The translations under genes were made by a program, and so were the position numbers. Shown here one piece after another: positions 25,378-34,340 of a stretch of DNA of 64,000 nucleotides. The stretch is from NCBI GenBank assembly GCA_047636995.1, contig JBLIGQ010000008.1:1-64000 (forward strand). The letters are read 5' to 3'. The stretch's first letter is position 1. Each line of letters opens with the position of its first letter. The notes under the pieces were generated by a model. That model ran no database searches. It saw nothing but the letters and a program-made list of their open reading frames with translations, and was not told the origin of the DNA. Source of the stretch: JAQWQB01 sp047636995. Its GTDB lineage: Bacteria > Bacteroidota > Bacteroidia > Flavobacteriales_D > Sanyastnellaceae.

Positions 25378-26294
25378 AGGCTCTTTGCAATGCGTTCTAG
25401 AGCGAAAATGATTCCGAAACCAATCACGAAGCAGATGATCGTCATCATTAGTTGAGGATCACCTATAAAATCTTGAGGGAGCACATTGCCCATCAAATGC
25501 ACTTCGTCACCAGTGGATTTTACATGCAGAAGTTGGAGCTTAATTTGCCAAGGCCAAAGTTTCTGAAGTGAACCAAGAAGAAAGCCTGTAAGCAAGGCAA
25601 TGGTAATGTTCTTATGCTTTTTGAACATCCAGTTTAACAGATGAGAAAAAGAGAGAATTCCTACAACACACCCTGCCCCAAAGATCAAGATTTTAGTAAC
25701 ATCAAATTCTTTAACAGCTTTGATAATCATTTCATAAGCACCTAGGATTAGCAAGATGAAACTACCTGAAATTCCCGGGAGGATCATGGCACAAATGGCC
25801 ACCATACCGCAAAGAAAAATGAACAAGTTAGTTGCTTCGTTCTTCATGGGGGGGAGCGACGTAATGAACCAAGCTACAGTTGCGCCTATCATCAAAGAGA
25901 TAACTGCTCCTGCGGTCCATTTGGAAACTTGTCTTCCTACAAAGAATACTGATGCTAATACAAGTCCAAAAAAGAACGACCAGAGCAGCACGGGTTCGTT
26001 TATGAGCAGCCAATCTAGCAGGTGAGCGAGTGAAAAAACGGAAATTCCAATTCCCAAAATTAGAGCAATCAGGAAGTTGAGGTTGGCTTTATTCCAAGCG
26101 GCCTTCAGCCCATCATCTTTCCAAACGTAGAGTAAAGACGGACGAATACTGCTTAGCGTAGCCAATAGTTCTTCGTAGATGCCTGTAATAAAGGCAATGG
26201 TTCCTCCGGAAACGCCAGGGACTACATCAGCAGCGCCCATGGCAAGGCCTCTAAGCGTTATTCCAGCGTAGTCTTTGAGGGTCTTGTTGGCCAA
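25374..26294 (-). CDS. popT: DUF368 polyprenyl-phosphate transporter (PopT-type)
   Basis: The 306-residue membrane protein has about eight helices and the DUF368 signature GLAMGAADVVPGVSGGTIAF, repeated later as ICAMILPGISGSFILLILG. DUF368 proteins (PopT) recycle undecaprenyl phosphate across the cytoplasmic membrane for cell-wall and glycan synthesis. The start must be TTG 26294: the only early ATG (residue 19) falls inside the conserved signature. It is packed between rhodanese (1 bp) and aroE (overlap). Functional assignment follows the family; the local context does not add to it. Confidence 0.85.
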   Translation of the reverse strand: MANKTLKDYAGITLRGLAMGAADVVPGVSGGTIAFITGIYEELLATLSSIRPSLLYVWKDDGLKAAWNKANLNFLIALILGIGISVFSLAHLLDWLLINEPVLLWSFFFGLVLASVFFVGRQVSKWTAGAVISLMIGATVAWFITSLPPMKNEATNLFIFLCGMVAICAMILPGISGSFILLILGAYEMIIKAVKEFDVTKILIFGAGCVVGILSFSHLLNWMFKKHKNITIALLTGFLLGSLQKLWPWQIKLQLLHVKSTGDEVHLMGNVLPQDFIGDPQLMMTIICFVIGFGIIFALERIAKSL

Positions 26295-26295
26295 A

Positions 26296-26613
26296 TTAGT
26301 ATACTTCTAGAGATGGATCAATTTCTGCTGCCCACGCTAAGATTCCTCCTTGAAGGTTGGATAAATTGGTGAGTCCGAGGTTGTTTTCCAGAGCTGTAAT
26401 CACTGCTCCTGATCGTGCACCAGACTTGCAATGAATGACAACAGGGATATCGCGTTTGATTTCCTCTACGCGACTAAGCACTTCCCCCATTGGGATGTGC
26501 GTTCCTTTGATTGAGCAAATTTCAATTTCGTCTGCTTCGCGCACATCAATTAGTTGAAGTGTTTCGCCGGCTTTCAATTTTGCATCTAATTCTTGAACAG
26601 TGATCGTCTTCAT
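26296..26613 (-). CDS. Single-domain rhodanese
   Basis: The 105-residue cytoplasmic protein has one rhodanese domain: LIDVREADEIEICSIKGTHIPMG, and the active-site loop HCKSGARSG with Cys62, which would carry a persulfide. It has no signal peptide. Such proteins move sulfane sulfur between enzymes. It lies 5 bp after the ComA-like gene in the same operon, an interesting link because that enzyme family handles sulfonates. Confidence 0.9.
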   Translation of the reverse strand: MKTITVQELDAKLKAGETLQLIDVREADEIEICSIKGTHIPMGEVLSRVEEIKRDIPVVIHCKSGARSGAVITALENNLGLTNLSNLQGGILAWAAEIDPSLEVY

Positions 26614-26618
26614 GGCGA

Positions 26619-27440
26619 TTATTTCTTCTTTTTCGCTTTAGATTGCTCTGTGCTTTTGTGCTGTGCTACCTCAATAATGTCATTTGGAAGGTGCTCAAAG
26701 AACGTGTCTCCGCGCAATCCTAATCTCAAGCATTCCAATGGGATGACATCATTTGTTGAGATGTTACCTAAGTTTACATCAAAGCCCATGTTCTTAATGA
26801 ACCAAACTTGTTGCTCTTTTTTAGGCGCTTCCCAAAGGATGTCTGAACCTTTGATTTTCGAAAGAATCTTATTGATGAGCATAACGTGTGCAGTTCCATT
26901 CGGACGGTAAATTCCTACGTTACCGCTCTCGCGTGCTTCAGCAATTACTTTGATACTTCCAGCGTCAAGTTCATTGCGCATCATTTTGATCCATTTCGCA
27001 GGGGAGATAAGAATTCCTTCTTCTTTGGATCCTACTTCAGAGAGTACTTTATGTGATTTCGTCAATAAAGAGATCACGCGGCACTTCTCGTCATGCGGCA
27101 GAACAATAGAGCCGTCAGAAACCTCAATGGTGTTCATGCCAAATTCGTCAACCATTTTTCTAAAATCGTCCAGTTTCCCGCGAACATAGTAGGCTTCAAA
27201 AAGTGTTCCTCCAGGGTACACGTCGAAGCCAGCGTCACGGTATAACTTGATTTTTTCCTTAAGTCTTGGCGTCACAATAGAGGTTCCAAAACCTAATTTC
27301 AGGTAGTCAATGTAGTCTCGTGAACTTTCGATTAGGTCTTCAGCTTGGCGAATGCTCAGGCCTTTGTCCATAATCATGTTCAATCCGGCCGTCCGTGGTT
27401 TCGATGAGCGAGGTGGAAGGTAGGGTAGTTCAAAATTCAT
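26619..27440 (-). CDS. Phosphosulfolactate synthase-family protein (ComA-like)
   Basis: The 273-residue TIM-barrel protein resembles ComA, which adds sulfite to phosphoenolpyruvate to give (R)-phosphosulfolactate. Visible family features are TAGLNMIMDKGLSIRQAEDL, YIDYLKLGFGTSIV, DAGFDVYPGGTLFEAYYVRG, FGMNTIEVSDGSIVLP and AREAWKIGIYRP-type ESGNVGIYRPNG. In archaea the product leads to coenzyme M. In Bacteroidota the end product is not settled; sulfolactate or sulfonolipid-related chemistry has been considered. A highly charged tail (STEQSKAKKKK) ends the protein. Its neighbour rhodanese may supply or handle reduced sulfur. Confidence 0.82.
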   Translation of the reverse strand: MNFELPYLPPRSSKPRTAGLNMIMDKGLSIRQAEDLIESSRDYIDYLKLGFGTSIVTPRLKEKIKLYRDAGFDVYPGGTLFEAYYVRGKLDDFRKMVDEFGMNTIEVSDGSIVLPHDEKCRVISLLTKSHKVLSEVGSKEEGILISPAKWIKMMRNELDAGSIKVIAEARESGNVGIYRPNGTAHVMLINKILSKIKGSDILWEAPKKEQQVWFIKNMGFDVNLGNISTNDVIPLECLRLGLRGDTFFEHLPNDIIEVAQHKSTEQSKAKKKK

Positions 27441-27443
27441 TTT

Positions 27444-28856
27444 TCAGAGCTTATAAAGATCCAGCAGCTGAATCACCACTGGGTCATTTTCAATTTCGGG
27501 TAAATAATCCCGCAAAGATTGGGAATTTTCGAAACTTCGCGCCAAAAGATTCTCTAATCTATTGTAAGCATCCTTTTTTTTGTTGCTTTGATAGAGGTAG
27601 GCGACGTTTCGATATTCTAATTCAATGATGTCTTTTGCTTGTGTCATGGCGTCATTCAGTAATTCAAATGCATGTTCAGTCTTTCCAGATTGAAACGCAT
27701 TGTCACTGTAATCAAGCCATAATTCTGTATTGTCAGGGTCCATCTGAATGGCATGCTCATACAACGTTGCTGCCCGCTCAAACATATCGAGCTTTTTCAA
27801 TGTAGCGCAAAGAAGAAGAATGTAGTCTACATTGTCTCCTTCCAATTGAATGGCACGCTCAAAGTTCTTTAGGCTTTTTTTGAAGTTGTCTCTTAAGTCT
27901 TCAACTACGCCAAGTCCCACCCAAGCATCGCTGAGTTGCGGGTCAAGTTCGATGGCTTCTAGGTAATATTTTTCAGCTAATTCAAGTTCCTCCAATCGCT
28001 CGTAGCATTCGCCAATGTAGCAGAGGGTGCTGGCTTGAGCAGGTTCCAGTTCAAGAAGTTCGTTGTATGTTTCAATGGCATCTTGGAAGCGCTCAAGCTT
28101 CACTTGCGCATTTGCCTTGTTGACGTATGCCGGGGTGAAGTCCTCCTGGATGGCCAGACAATAATCATAAGCCTCCAATGCTTCATCAAGGTTTTCCATC
28201 TTTTGAAGCACGTTCCCTAGGTTATACCAAGAGGGAAATGAATAGGGGTAATCATCTATGTAGGCTTTGTAGAAAATGACGCATTCATCAAGTCTGTTAG
28301 ACATGTCGAAACAATAAGCCAGCTCATAAAGTGCTGTCTCATTCTCATGATTGTGTTTGATGGCCTCTTTCAGTGTGGCGATGGCCATGTCCCAACGTTC
28401 AAGGTTTTCATATTCCAGAGAAAGTTCAATGAAGATTTCATCTCGGAAATCTTCCTCAGCATATTTTAGGGCCTCTTTTAGATAGAAAATGGCTTTTTTG
28501 TGCTCGCGCAGCTGGCTATAGACAGATGCCAACGTCAACAAAGTTTCCTCATTATGCGGTTCAAAGCTCAGCAAGTTTCTCAGTCTAGGAATTGCTCTGC
28601 TCAATTTACCGGTGCTGGCAAGGAGTTGTGCTTCGCGAAGCATTAATTGAGTACTTTCCGGGAAGATTTGGTTGGCGTATTTCAACACCACTTGTGCCTG
28701 GTTCACATTGTTTTTCTCCAGGTAATATTCAATGATTGATTCGAACTGCTCAATATCAAAAAAGTAGGATGCGTCTTGAGCAATCATCTCTTCGTAACGC
28801 TTCACCAAAGCAAGGCGTTCTCCTTCATCCTGATGTCTCCACTCTTCTTCACTCAT
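27444..28856 (-). CDS. Tetratricopeptide-repeat protein
   Basis: The protein has 470 residues from ATG 28856 (MSEEEWRHQDEGERLALV); an in-frame TTG at 28871 is less likely. Almost the whole length is TPR units of 34 residues (e.g. TLLTLASVYSQLREHKKAIF, SWYNLGNVLQKMENLDEAL, AWVGLGVVEDLRDNFKKSL, LWLDYSDNAFQSGKTEHAF). There is no signal peptide or membrane helix, so it is a cytoplasmic scaffold whose partner is unknown. It is the first gene of the operon running to aroE, with 3 bp to the ComA-like gene. Confidence 0.88.
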   Translation of the reverse strand: MSEEEWRHQDEGERLALVKRYEEMIAQDASYFFDIEQFESIIEYYLEKNNVNQAQVVLKYANQIFPESTQLMLREAQLLASTGKLSRAIPRLRNLLSFEPHNEETLLTLASVYSQLREHKKAIFYLKEALKYAEEDFRDEIFIELSLEYENLERWDMAIATLKEAIKHNHENETALYELAYCFDMSNRLDECVIFYKAYIDDYPYSFPSWYNLGNVLQKMENLDEALEAYDYCLAIQEDFTPAYVNKANAQVKLERFQDAIETYNELLELEPAQASTLCYIGECYERLEELELAEKYYLEAIELDPQLSDAWVGLGVVEDLRDNFKKSLKNFERAIQLEGDNVDYILLLCATLKKLDMFERAATLYEHAIQMDPDNTELWLDYSDNAFQSGKTEHAFELLNDAMTQAKDIIELEYRNVAYLYQSNKKKDAYNRLENLLARSFENSQSLRDYLPEIENDPVVIQLLDLYKL

Positions 28857-28882
28857 ATAGATAAAACTCAATGGATACTTAA

Positions 28883-28890
28883 CAAATCTA
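28883..28890 (-). promoter_or_regulatory. -7 box for the TPR-comA-rhodanese-popT-aroE operon
   Basis: Minus-strand TAGATTTG fits TAnnTTTG and lies 26 bases upstream of the TPR ATG (28856). No convincing -33 element is seen. Confidence 0.45.
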
Positions 28891-29007
28891 TTTATTCAAG
28901 TACCTTCTTCGCCCCTGGGGAGTAAATTGTTATTCACACACCAAGGACTAATTTTCACAACGCAACGAATTGCGTCCTATTCTCTGCTTCACAATTCTTT
29001 TGCCAAA

Positions 29008-31533
29008 TCAGAGTTTCACCAAGTTTTTTACGCTCCTTTCCGAATCGCGTGTCAAAAGCATGACATATTTACCGCTTTTCAGGTTTGCAATCGAAAATTG
29101 ATCTTCACTTGTCAGAGAAGTATGGCTGTGAACTAATTTTCCGTTCATGTCAAACAACTGCACAAGTGCTCCTTCCGCATGCTTTAAGGTAAGGAAATTC
29201 TGTGTAGGATTCGGATAAAAAGATAGACCGCTGAATGCTAGTTCATTAATGTTGATTACGATTTCTGGTTCAGTCAAAATGTACAAGCTATCAGTAGGGA
29301 AGGTCCAAATTCCTCTTGCAAAAGTACCGGCTACGAGTGTATGTAACGCCGTGTCAACCTTCACATCAAATACAGGAATTGTAGGCATGTTATTCCCAAC
29401 CCGAATCCAATTCTCTCCAGCATTTATGGTTGAATAAACGCCAAAGTCTGTTGCGATAAAAAGTATGCTATCATTCACTACTTCCAAGTGATTGACAGGT
29501 TGCTCTGGAAGGTCTCCCGAGATATCAATCCATGTTTGACCAGCGTCATCTGATCTATGCAAGTGTGCGGTTTCATCATTGTCTTTGTAGCCACTCTGGC
29601 TTACCCAAAGTCTATTTTCAGTAGCTGAGCTCACTTCAATACTGGTAACCCATCTGTCTGGCAATCCGGGCTGAATGTTGGTCCATTCAAAATCGCCAAC
29701 ATTTTCTCCTTTCCAGAGGTTTCCATCTGTAGTGCCAGCATAGATGAGCGATTCATCAAGTGGGTCATCAGCAATTGTAGAGATGGTGTGGTAGTTTGAA
29801 CCAAAGATATTCCCGTCTGTCAAATCATCAGAAATCAAGTTCCAGCTTCCAAATGGAGCATCTGTTATTTGATACATGCGGTGCGTTCCGGTGTACATTG
29901 TTTGAGGTGAAATAGAGCTCATGATGTAAGGTGTATCCCAGTTGTTTCTATCTTCAGGGTCAATGCCAGAGGTGAAATTGTCTGTAAATCCATCTTCCTC
30001 AAATACAATGTTACCATACTGCGTTTCCATGTAACGAAGTGAAGGGTTTTCATAATCATAAATGCACTGAAAACCATCTCCGCCATAGTCACGCACCCAT
30101 TCATCAAGGGTGCTTTCATTGCCGGTTGTGGTTCCATTGTCTTGGGCCCCACCTGTATAAACTCCGGGATTAAATGGGTTTAGTGCGATGCGGTAAAATT
30201 GTGTATTGGGAATGTTGTCAATGTCTGTCCAGGTAGCGAAATGATCTGTTGTTTTATACAAACCTCCATCTGTAGCCAGCATGATTACGTCATCTGATAA
30301 ATAGATCATGTCATGCTTGTCTGCGTGCACTTCGTAAGCCCACCAAGGAGGGGTGGTCATTCCCCACGTTTCACCATTGTCGAAGGAGGTCCAGAGGTCT
30401 ACTCCAAGTACTGAAATCTCATTTTCGTTCCAGGGGTTCACCCTTACTTTTGCGAAGTACCACCCGAATCCACCAAGCGCGCCATCAAGGGCGAAAGGGT
30501 CTGTAATTAAATTGGTCCATGAATCACCTCCATCTGTTGTTTTGTAAACGCCTTCAACACCGAAGTCTTGGCTAATAATAATGGCCCACAGGGTATTTGG
30601 GTCATTTAGGGACATTTCAAGCCCGATTCTACAGAGGGTATCTTGTGGCAAGCCAACCGTTAAGGTGTCCCAAGTTAAGGCGCCGTCAGTTGATCTGTAA
30701 ATGCGTGCGTCAGTTCCTGTGATAACTGATTCTTGGTTGTTTCTTATGCGGTTCCATCCGGCAGCAAATACGACGTCCGGGTTTTGTGGATTCACTTTCA
30801 AATCACAAATACCAGCATCGTCACCCAAGTAGAGCGTTTGGTCCCAATTAGCACCGCCATCACTACTCTTGTAAAATCCACGCTCTTCATTTCGCTCAAA
30901 AGGAAGTCCCATGGTGCCAGCAAAGAGTGTGTTTGGTTCAGTTGGATGAATGGCTACTTTACTCATGATGCGTTGCTCTGCCAAGCCAATGTTTATCCAT
31001 GAATCACCTCCGTCTATGCTTTTGTAGAGACCATTTCCCAAATGGGGTAAGCCACTAATATTCGGGTCTCCTGTGGCAACGTATACAATGTCTGGGTCTT
31101 GAAGGTCGAATTGAATGTGCGCGATTGCTAAGTAATTGAAGTCATCTCCAATGGCCTCCCAGTTCGCTCCGCCATCAGTGGTTTTGAAAACACCTCCAGC
31201 AGCAGCCCCAATCAAAATTGTGTTCACATCTTCAGGGTGAAGTGCAACGGCATTGATTCTTCCACCAATGTTTGTTGGTCCTTCAAGTGTCCAAGGTGAG
31301 TCCGTCGATTTTTGATTTGTAGTTTCTGAAACACGCTGCGCCACTTTATTCATTGCTTTGAAATCAACATGTGCATCAGGATAAGCACGTTGCGCCCACA
31401 TGTGCTCATTCGGAGCACTCAATTTGTCAAGCTTTGACGTGGTTGATTCTGTAGGGGAATGTTTGTTTTCAGAACAGCCAATTGTGAGGGTAATAGTAAA
31501 AGCGATCAAGAGCAAAAAAGAATTTCGGCACAT
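29008..31533 (-). CDS. BNR/sortilin-type propeller lipoprotein with T9SS sorting domain
   Basis: I start at ATG 31533 (841 residues, MCRNSFLLLIAFTITLTIGC), giving a lipoprotein-type signal with lipobox TIGC. The body consists of repeated Asp-box/BNR blades (SIDGGDSW, SSDGGANWDQ, STDGALTWDT, TTDGGDSWTN, SFDNGETWG, SDDAGQTW), as in sortilin/VPS10-like or photosystem-stability-factor-like ten-bladed propellers. The C-terminal ~75 residues are a T9SS type A domain (LSFYPNPTQNFL, VQLFDMNGKLVHS, LKSGKYVMLL). It is likely surface-exposed and carries no recognisable catalytic residues. A lipobox together with a T9SS sorting domain is an odd pairing; the Cys could also fall by chance in an ordinary signal peptide. 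Confidence 0.85.
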   Translation of the reverse strand: MCRNSFLLLIAFTITLTIGCSENKHSPTESTTSKLDKLSAPNEHMWAQRAYPDAHVDFKAMNKVAQRVSETTNQKSTDSPWTLEGPTNIGGRINAVALHPEDVNTILIGAAAGGVFKTTDGGANWEAIGDDFNYLAIAHIQFDLQDPDIVYVATGDPNISGLPHLGNGLYKSIDGGDSWINIGLAEQRIMSKVAIHPTEPNTLFAGTMGLPFERNEERGFYKSSDGGANWDQTLYLGDDAGICDLKVNPQNPDVVFAAGWNRIRNNQESVITGTDARIYRSTDGALTWDTLTVGLPQDTLCRIGLEMSLNDPNTLWAIIISQDFGVEGVYKTTDGGDSWTNLITDPFALDGALGGFGWYFAKVRVNPWNENEISVLGVDLWTSFDNGETWGMTTPPWWAYEVHADKHDMIYLSDDVIMLATDGGLYKTTDHFATWTDIDNIPNTQFYRIALNPFNPGVYTGGAQDNGTTTGNESTLDEWVRDYGGDGFQCIYDYENPSLRYMETQYGNIVFEEDGFTDNFTSGIDPEDRNNWDTPYIMSSISPQTMYTGTHRMYQITDAPFGSWNLISDDLTDGNIFGSNYHTISTIADDPLDESLIYAGTTDGNLWKGENVGDFEWTNIQPGLPDRWVTSIEVSSATENRLWVSQSGYKDNDETAHLHRSDDAGQTWIDISGDLPEQPVNHLEVVNDSILFIATDFGVYSTINAGENWIRVGNNMPTIPVFDVKVDTALHTLVAGTFARGIWTFPTDSLYILTEPEIVININELAFSGLSFYPNPTQNFLTLKHAEGALVQLFDMNGKLVHSHTSLTSEDQFSIANLKSGKYVMLLTRDSERSVKNLVKL

Positions 31534-31551
31534 ATTTAAATAGGTTTGTGG

Positions 31552-31559
31552 CAAAGATA
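31552..31559 (-). promoter_or_regulatory. -7 box of the propeller lipoprotein gene
   Basis: Minus-strand TATCTTTG fits TAnnTTTG and ends 18 bases before ATG 31533. A TTTC lies 21 bases further upstream. Confidence 0.5.
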
Positions 31560-31670
31560 CAGTTCAAGTCAAGAAGTCCCGAAATGTAACGTTGGATTCC
31601 TGTGAATTAGTCGTGCAAAAATTACAATTCTATTCGAAGCTAGTTCGCTGTTAGACCATGTATAAATTAC

Positions 31671-31678
31671 TACTTTTG
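31671..31678 (+). promoter_or_regulatory. -7 box of glmM
   Basis: TACTTTTG fits TAnnTTTG and is 38 bases before ATG 31717. A weak GTTAG at 31650-31654 may serve as the upstream element. Confidence 0.5.
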
Positions 31679-31716
31679 CAACTGGATTTAATTTCAATTA
31701 TCCTAACAAAAGTCTT

Positions 31717-33108
31717 ATGTCATTAATAAAATCAATTTCTGGAATCAGAGGAACCATCGGTGGTGCTCCCGGAGAAGGGCTTACTCCCATTGATGTAGTT
31801 CGTTTCACAGCTGCTTTTGCAACCGTGATTAAAGAGCAAACGGGGAAGGCTAGAATCAAGATTGTTATTGGCCGAGACGCACGCATCAGTGGTGCAATGG
31901 TGAGAGATTTAGTTGTTGGAACGCTAAGAGGAATGGCTGTTGATGTAATTGATTTAGATCTAAGCACTACGCCTACAGTAGAAGTAGCAGTTCCTGCCGA
32001 AAATGCAGATGCTGGAATAATTATTACCGCAAGCCATAACCCTAGGCAATGGAATGCTTTAAAATTGCTCAACAACAAAGGGGAATTTATTTCTGGCGAA
32101 GAAGGATTGCGTGTGCTTGACCTTGCTGAAAGAGATGCCTTTGATTTTGCGGAAGTAGATGATTTAGGAGACTATTCCAGAGATGATTCATGGCTGCAGA
32201 AACACATTGATGCCATTCTGCGTCTTCCTTTAGTAGATGTTGATGCCATTAGATCAAGGAAGTTCAAGGTAGCCTGTGATTGTGTTAATTCAACCGGAGG
32301 GATCTTCGTCCCCGCTTTACTGAAAGCCTTAGGCGTTGAAGAAGTACATGAGCTTTTTTGTGAGCCAAACGGTGAATTCCCGCACAATCCAGAGCCCCTT
32401 CCAGAGCACCTCACTGAAATTGCTGATTTGATCAAGAAGAACAGCGTTGATCTTGGAATTGTAGTTGACCCAGATGTAGATAGATTGGCATTTGTTTGTG
32501 AAGACGGATCTATGTTTGGCGAGGAATATACACTGGTTGCAGTAGCTGACTATATCTTAGGACAAACACCGGGAAATACGGTGAGTAACATGTCTTCTAC
32601 GCGCGCATTGAGAGATGTAACGGAGAGGCACAATGGGACTTATACGGCCTCTGCCGTAGGTGAAGTGAATGTGGTAGATAAGATGAAGTTGACAAATGCC
32701 GTCATTGGTGGCGAAGGAAATGGTGGAATCATCTACCCAGAGCTTCATTATGGAAGAGACGCTTTGGTTGGTATTGCTTTGTTTCTAACGCATTTAGCGA
32801 AATCCAATCTGTCTATCTCAAAACTACGGGCGTCGTACCCGAATTATGCCATGTCGAAAAACAAAATTCAACTCCAAGAGGGGATGGATGTAGACGGGAT
32901 TTTAAAAGAAATTGAAACCAAATATGCACATGAGAATCCGAATGCCATTGACGGTGTGAAGATTGATTTTGCAAACCAATGGGTTCACCTAAGAAAGTCA
33001 AATACAGAGCCAATCATTCGGGTTTATTCTGAGGCTCCAACGGCAATTGAGGCAGATGAATTGGCAAAGCGGTTTATTGTTGAATTGGAGGAAATTGCAG
33101 CTCGATGA
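31717..33108 (+). CDS. glmM: Phosphoglucosamine mutase
   Basis: The 463-residue alpha-D-phosphohexomutase has the catalytic phosphoserine at Ser106 in IIITASHNPRQWNALK, the metal-binding DPDVDRLAFV, the sugar-recognition GGEGNGGIIYPELH and the phosphate-binding RKSNTEPIIRVYSE. It interconverts glucosamine-6-P and glucosamine-1-P for UDP-GlcNAc and hence for peptidoglycan and LPS. This Bacteroidota subtype is often simply annotated phosphoglucosamine mutase. Its stop overlaps the ATG of the cysteine desulfurase gene (ATGA). Confidence 0.9.
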   Translation: MSLIKSISGIRGTIGGAPGEGLTPIDVVRFTAAFATVIKEQTGKARIKIVIGRDARISGAMVRDLVVGTLRGMAVDVIDLDLSTTPTVEVAVPAENADAGIIITASHNPRQWNALKLLNNKGEFISGEEGLRVLDLAERDAFDFAEVDDLGDYSRDDSWLQKHIDAILRLPLVDVDAIRSRKFKVACDCVNSTGGIFVPALLKALGVEEVHELFCEPNGEFPHNPEPLPEHLTEIADLIKKNSVDLGIVVDPDVDRLAFVCEDGSMFGEEYTLVAVADYILGQTPGNTVSNMSSTRALRDVTERHNGTYTASAVGEVNVVDKMKLTNAVIGGEGNGGIIYPELHYGRDALVGIALFLTHLAKSNLSISKLRASYPNYAMSKNKIQLQEGMDVDGILKEIETKYAHENPNAIDGVKIDFANQWVHLRKSNTEPIIRVYSEAPTAIEADELAKRFIVELEEIAAR

Positions 33109-34262
33109 CCACAGGAAAGACAGTTTATTTAGATAACGCGGCTACCACTGAGGTTGATCCGCAGGTGCTTCAGGCAATGCTTCCTTTTTTTGGCGGAGTG
33201 TTCGGGAATCCATCCTCTTCTCACAGCTTCGGCAGAAAAGCAAAATCAGCCATTGAAACTTCGCGCAGAACCATTTCGAAATTGTTGAATTGCGCACCAG
33301 GAGAAATTTGTTTTACATCTGGCGGAACCGAAGCAGATAACTTGGCAATTAACGCTGCCGTTTGTGACCTAGATTGTACACACATCATCACCAGTGTCAT
33401 TGAACACAGCGCCGTAATCAAAACCGCTGAAAGACTTGCTGAAAAAGGCAAGATTACTTTGAGCTTGGTGAAGCTTACAGAGAATGGAAGCGTTGATTTA
33501 GAAGACCTTGCACGTCTTCTTCAAAAAGAAGGAAAGGCCCTTGTTTCATTGATGCATGCAAACAATGAAATTGCCAATGTCTTGCCCATTGAAGAAGTAG
33601 GAGAAATGTGCGAAGCAGCAGGAGCGTTATTTCACAGCGATACTGTGCAAACAATGGGGCATTTTTCTCATGACCTTTCTGCATTAAAGATTGACTTTAT
33701 TACCTGTGCCGCCCATAAATTGCACGGACCGAAAGGAGTTGGGTTTCTATACATCAACAAAGGATTGAAAGTGAGCAACATGATTGTTGGTGGCGGACAA
33801 GAACGCGGATTTCGTGGTGGAACAGAAAACCTTGCGGGAATTGTTGGGTTGGCAAAAGCATTGGAGCTGGCTTACGCAGAAATGGACGAACACAAAGCAC
33901 ATGTGCTCAAGCTGAAAATGTACATGGCTGATCAGTTGAAAAAGCGTGTTGAAGGCATTCGTTTTAATGGAGATTCAGAAAACCCTGAAAGCCTGTACAC
34001 TGTTCTAAATGTGAAGTTCCCGCCGAATAAAAATGCGGGGATGTTTACCTTCTTGCTAGACATTGAAGGCATAGCCTGTTCTGGCGGGAGTGCTTGCTCA
34101 TCAGGGGCGTCAATTGGGTCACATGTGTTGAATGGAATTCACGCTGTAGAACCTGATTGTGTAAGTGTCCGATTTTCATTCTCAAGAAACACGACTTTGG
34201 AAGACATCGATTTTGCGCTTGAACGAATTGAAAAGCTTTGTGCAGTGAGCGTCAAGGTTTAA
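33105..34262 (+). CDS. Cysteine desulfurase (NifS/IscS type)
   Basis: The 385-residue PLP enzyme abstracts sulfur from cysteine to a persulfide for Fe-S clusters and thio-cofactors. PLP binds Lys205 in CAAHKLHGPKGVGF; the active Cys331 lies in CSGGSACSSGASIGS, the tight loop of NifS-like group II-type sequences. VYLDNAATTEVD, FTSGGTEADNLAI and GGGQERGFRGGTENLAG are standard. It is translated from the glmM stop and sits 78 bp ahead of biotin synthase, whose radical-SAM chemistry needs Fe-S clusters, so co-expression would make sense. Confidence 0.93.
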   Translation: MTTGKTVYLDNAATTEVDPQVLQAMLPFFGGVFGNPSSSHSFGRKAKSAIETSRRTISKLLNCAPGEICFTSGGTEADNLAINAAVCDLDCTHIITSVIEHSAVIKTAERLAEKGKITLSLVKLTENGSVDLEDLARLLQKEGKALVSLMHANNEIANVLPIEEVGEMCEAAGALFHSDTVQTMGHFSHDLSALKIDFITCAAHKLHGPKGVGFLYINKGLKVSNMIVGGGQERGFRGGTENLAGIVGLAKALELAYAEMDEHKAHVLKLKMYMADQLKKRVEGIRFNGDSENPESLYTVLNVKFPPNKNAGMFTFLLDIEGIACSGGSACSSGASIGSHVLNGIHAVEPDCVSVRFSFSRNTTLEDIDFALERIEKLCAVSVKV

Positions 34263-34340
34263 AGCCGAGGCGTAAGAAATTATTGAAAAGTAGAATCAAA
34301 TAGCGTTGGCGCTTGTCAACTTTTGGCTGAAATTTACCAC

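Noticed and set aside
31698..32078. 126-residue minus-strand frame over the start of glmM
   Set aside because: Antisense to the conserved glmM N-terminus and active site; low-complexity Thr/Ser/Ile sequence.
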